Positions 62,688 to 64,000 of a stretch of DNA of 64,000 bases are shown here, piece by piece (the stretch's first letter is position 1; each line of letters opens with the position of its first letter). The position numbers and the translations under genes were made by a program. Below the pieces are notes generated by a model that saw only the letters and a list, made by a program, of their open reading frames with translations, was not told where the DNA came from and did no database searches. The stretch lies in assembly GCA_937867335.1 (NCBI GenBank), contig CALMKX010000238.1:33545-97544 (forward strand). The letters are read 5' to 3'. This DNA is from an uncultured Acidobacteriota bacterium (GTDB lineage Bacteria > Acidobacteriota > Thermoanaerobaculia > Multivoradales > SZUA-115).

Positions 62688-63935
62688 ATGCCCTACCAGG
62701 TCCTAGCCCGCAAGTGGCGCCCTCAGGATTTCACCGCCCTCGTGGGGCAGGAAGCGATCGTCACGGCCCTGCGCAACTCCCTGGCCGAAGGTCGCATCGC
62801 CCACGCCTATCTTTTCTCCGGCATCCGTGGAGTGGGCAAGACCACCACCGCCCGCCTCCTCGCCAAGGCACTCAACTGCGAGCGGGGCGCCCACGGCGAT
62901 CCCTGCAACGAATGCCAGATCTGCCAGGAGATCACCCGCGGTGCCGATCTCGACGTTCTGGAGGTGGACGCCGCCACCTACTCGAAAGTGGAGCAGGTCC
63001 GTGAGCTCGCGGAGAGCCTGCGCTACCCGCCGGTGCGCGACCGCTACAAGGTGGTGGTGATCGACGAAGTCCACCGCCTCTCGCGCCAGGCCTTCGACGC
63101 CCTGCTCAAGATCGTCGAGGAGCCGCCGCCGCATCTGGTTTTCATTTTCGCCACTACCGAGATCGAAGCCGTGCCGGCAACGATCCTCTCGCGCTGCCAG
63201 GAATTCCGCTTCCGGCGCGTCAGCCTGGCGGAGATGGCTGGCCACCTCGGCCGCATCGCCGCCGCAGAGGGCATCGAGGCGAGCGAGGCGGCACTTCGCC
63301 TCATCGCCCGCGCCGGTGAAGGCAGCGTGCGAGATTCGGTGGCTCTTCTCGATCAGCTCGCTTCCTTCGGCTCTGGGGCCATCCGCGACGAGGATGCGGC
63401 CCGCCTGTCGGGAAGCCTGGGCTGGGACTTCTTTCTCGCCCTCCTCGCGGCCATCCTCGACGGCCAGAGCGGGGAGATCTGCCAGCTGGTCGCCCGCCTG
63501 GACGAAGAAGGCTGGGACCCACGGCACGTCTACGCCCAGTTCCTCGCGCTCTGTCGCGACGGGCTCCACCTCGCGGTGGGCGCGGCGGCGGCGAGCATCG
63601 AGCTACCGGCTCACGACGCCGAGGCTCTCGGGGCCCTGGTGCGCCGGGCCGGCTACGAGAACCTCCTCCGCTTGACGCACCTCCTGCTCAAGGGAGAAGA
63701 GTCGGTGCGCCGGAGCGATGCCGCTCTCCTCGCGGCCGAGATCGCCTGGCTCCGCGCCGCCGAGATGCCCAAGCTCACGGCCATCGAGAATCTCCTCGCC
63801 GGCGGGCTCGGCCCTCCTGCGGCTTTAGCGCCTTCACCGGCTGCTCGGCCAGCTGCCCGGTGCAGGGGGCGGTCTTCGCGGCGCTGCAGGGCCAGGTGCT
63901 CGGCGCTCGCCCCGACACGCGGCTGCTCTCGCTGA
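62688..63935 (+). CDS. dnaX: DNA polymerase III subunit gamma/tau, truncated or chimeric at the 3' end
   Basis: MPYQVLARKWRPQDFTALVG starts a standard DnaX. Walker A is GIRGVGKTTTARLLAK, the zinc module has four Cys (LNCERGAHGDPCNECQIC), VVVIDEVHRLS is Walker B and ILSRCQEFRF the SRC motif. Domain III continues to about residue 372 (PKLTAIENLLAGG). From about 63820 the frame reads Arg/Cys-rich nonsense and stops at 63935, whereas the -1 frame is a SCO1-like domain. The usual long tau tail is therefore missing. This looks like a deletion, rearrangement or assembly join rather than a programmed frameshift, because the other frame is not DnaX. Confidence 0.8.
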   Translation: MPYQVLARKWRPQDFTALVGQEAIVTALRNSLAEGRIAHAYLFSGIRGVGKTTTARLLAKALNCERGAHGDPCNECQICQEITRGADLDVLEVDAATYSKVEQVRELAESLRYPPVRDRYKVVVIDEVHRLSRQAFDALLKIVEEPPPHLVFIFATTEIEAVPATILSRCQEFRFRRVSLAEMAGHLGRIAAAEGIEASEAALRLIARAGEGSVRDSVALLDQLASFGSGAIRDEDAARLSGSLGWDFFLALLAAILDGQSGEICQLVARLDEEGWDPRHVYAQFLALCRDGLHLAVGAAAASIELPAHDAEALGALVRRAGYENLLRLTHLLLKGEESVRRSDAALLAAEIAWLRAAEMPKLTAIENLLAGGLGPPAALAPSPAARPAARCRGRSSRRCRARCSALAPTRGCSR

Positions 63936-64000
63936 GCATCGACCCGCTCAGCGACGATGCCGCCGCGCTGGACACCTGGCGCCGCCGACTCGGTGCCACC
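63821..64000 (+). pseudogene. SCO1/SenC-like copper chaperone fragment joined to dnaX
   Basis: In the -1 frame relative to dnaX the last 60 codons read GFSAFTGCSASCPVQGAVFA ... LLSLSIDPLSDDAAALDTW, matching the thioredoxin-like SCO1 family, with the copper-binding CxxxC motif (Cys codons at 63842 and 63854). No start codon or N-terminal signal precedes it; the frame runs back into dnaX. The remainder is beyond the window. SCO1 delivers copper to cytochrome c oxidase. Confidence 0.6.

Noticed and set aside
62688..63935. Programmed -1 frameshift to make a short gamma subunit
   Set aside because: The -1 frame continues as a SCO1-like domain, not a few codons and a stop, and no slippery A-run with a stem-loop is seen.

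Overview
This window is GC-rich, very densely packed bacterial chromosome with no insertion sequences, no prophage genes and no CRISPR array. The gene content is housekeeping in character: the oriC-proximal block rpmH-rnpA-yidD-yidC-jag with rsmG-parA-parB-bactofilin, the mre/mrd cell-shape operon, ruvA/ruvB, tmRNA, SRP RNA, dnaX and two tRNA-Ser genes. A GWxTD-domain lipoprotein, a complete bacillithiol pathway, bactofilin with ParAB, a secreted beta-propeller (BNR) protein and many GTG/TTG starts suggest an Acidobacteriota-like organism, possibly class Thermoanaerobaculia. That placement is inference from gene content; no rRNA gene is present to confirm it.

Layout. 1-8.4 kb: 5' part of an M49 peptidase, EVE-domain protein, GWxTD lipoprotein, a Wzm/Wzt polysaccharide ABC exporter, a YfhO-like membrane protein, an HD-domain protein, a small CxxC protein and a Panacea/RelE-type toxin-antitoxin pair. 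8.4-18.9 kb: one minus-strand operon, FecR/Fn3-like protein-mreB-mreC-mreD-mrdA-rodA-rng, ending in an unusual kinase fused to a TIM-barrel-like domain. 19-25 kb (plus): ppiD-like, ruvA, a tiny sigma-region-2-like protein, ruvB and an NDP-forming acyl-CoA synthetase. 25.2-28.9 kb (minus): a HTH-STAND ATPase-TPR protein with a small membrane partner behind a good promoter, then a gene-poor stretch. 28.9-38.9 kb: a large secreted BNR protein, cyclophilin, MobA-like, DUF971, outer-membrane barrel, aspartoacylase-like, a lone ketosynthase, an extra YidD, DUF4870 and YigZ. 38.9-43.2 kb: methyltransferase-bshC-bshB1-bshA. 43.3-49.5 kb: dus, tmRNA, mtnA, a Cys/Met PLP enzyme, cutA, an orphan pseudopilin and a ComEA-like HhH protein. 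50-53.6 kb: two signal peptidases in tandem and a degenerate phosphatase-fold membrane protein. 53.6-60.3 kb: the segregation/origin block. 60.4-64 kb: alpha/beta hydrolase, two tRNA-Ser, tadA, ffs and dnaX.

How it fits together. Most minus-strand genes are translationally coupled (ATGA, GTGA or TTGA overlaps) into large operons: cell wall elongation (mre/mrd), thiol synthesis (bsh), and segregation plus cytoskeleton (parA-parB-bactofilin). The most notable candidates for something undescribed are: (i) two parS-like elements 68 bp apart next to a 106-residue stand-alone LAGLIDADG-type gene between rsmG and jag; (ii) the kinase/TIM-barrel fusion at the end of the mre operon; (iii) the HTH-STAND-TPR plus small membrane protein module; (iv) the Panacea-RelE pair; (v) a mini sigma-region-2 protein between ruvA and ruvB. 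The last 180 bases look like a SCO1-type copper protein fused out of frame to a shortened dnaX, which suggests a rearrangement or a misassembly.
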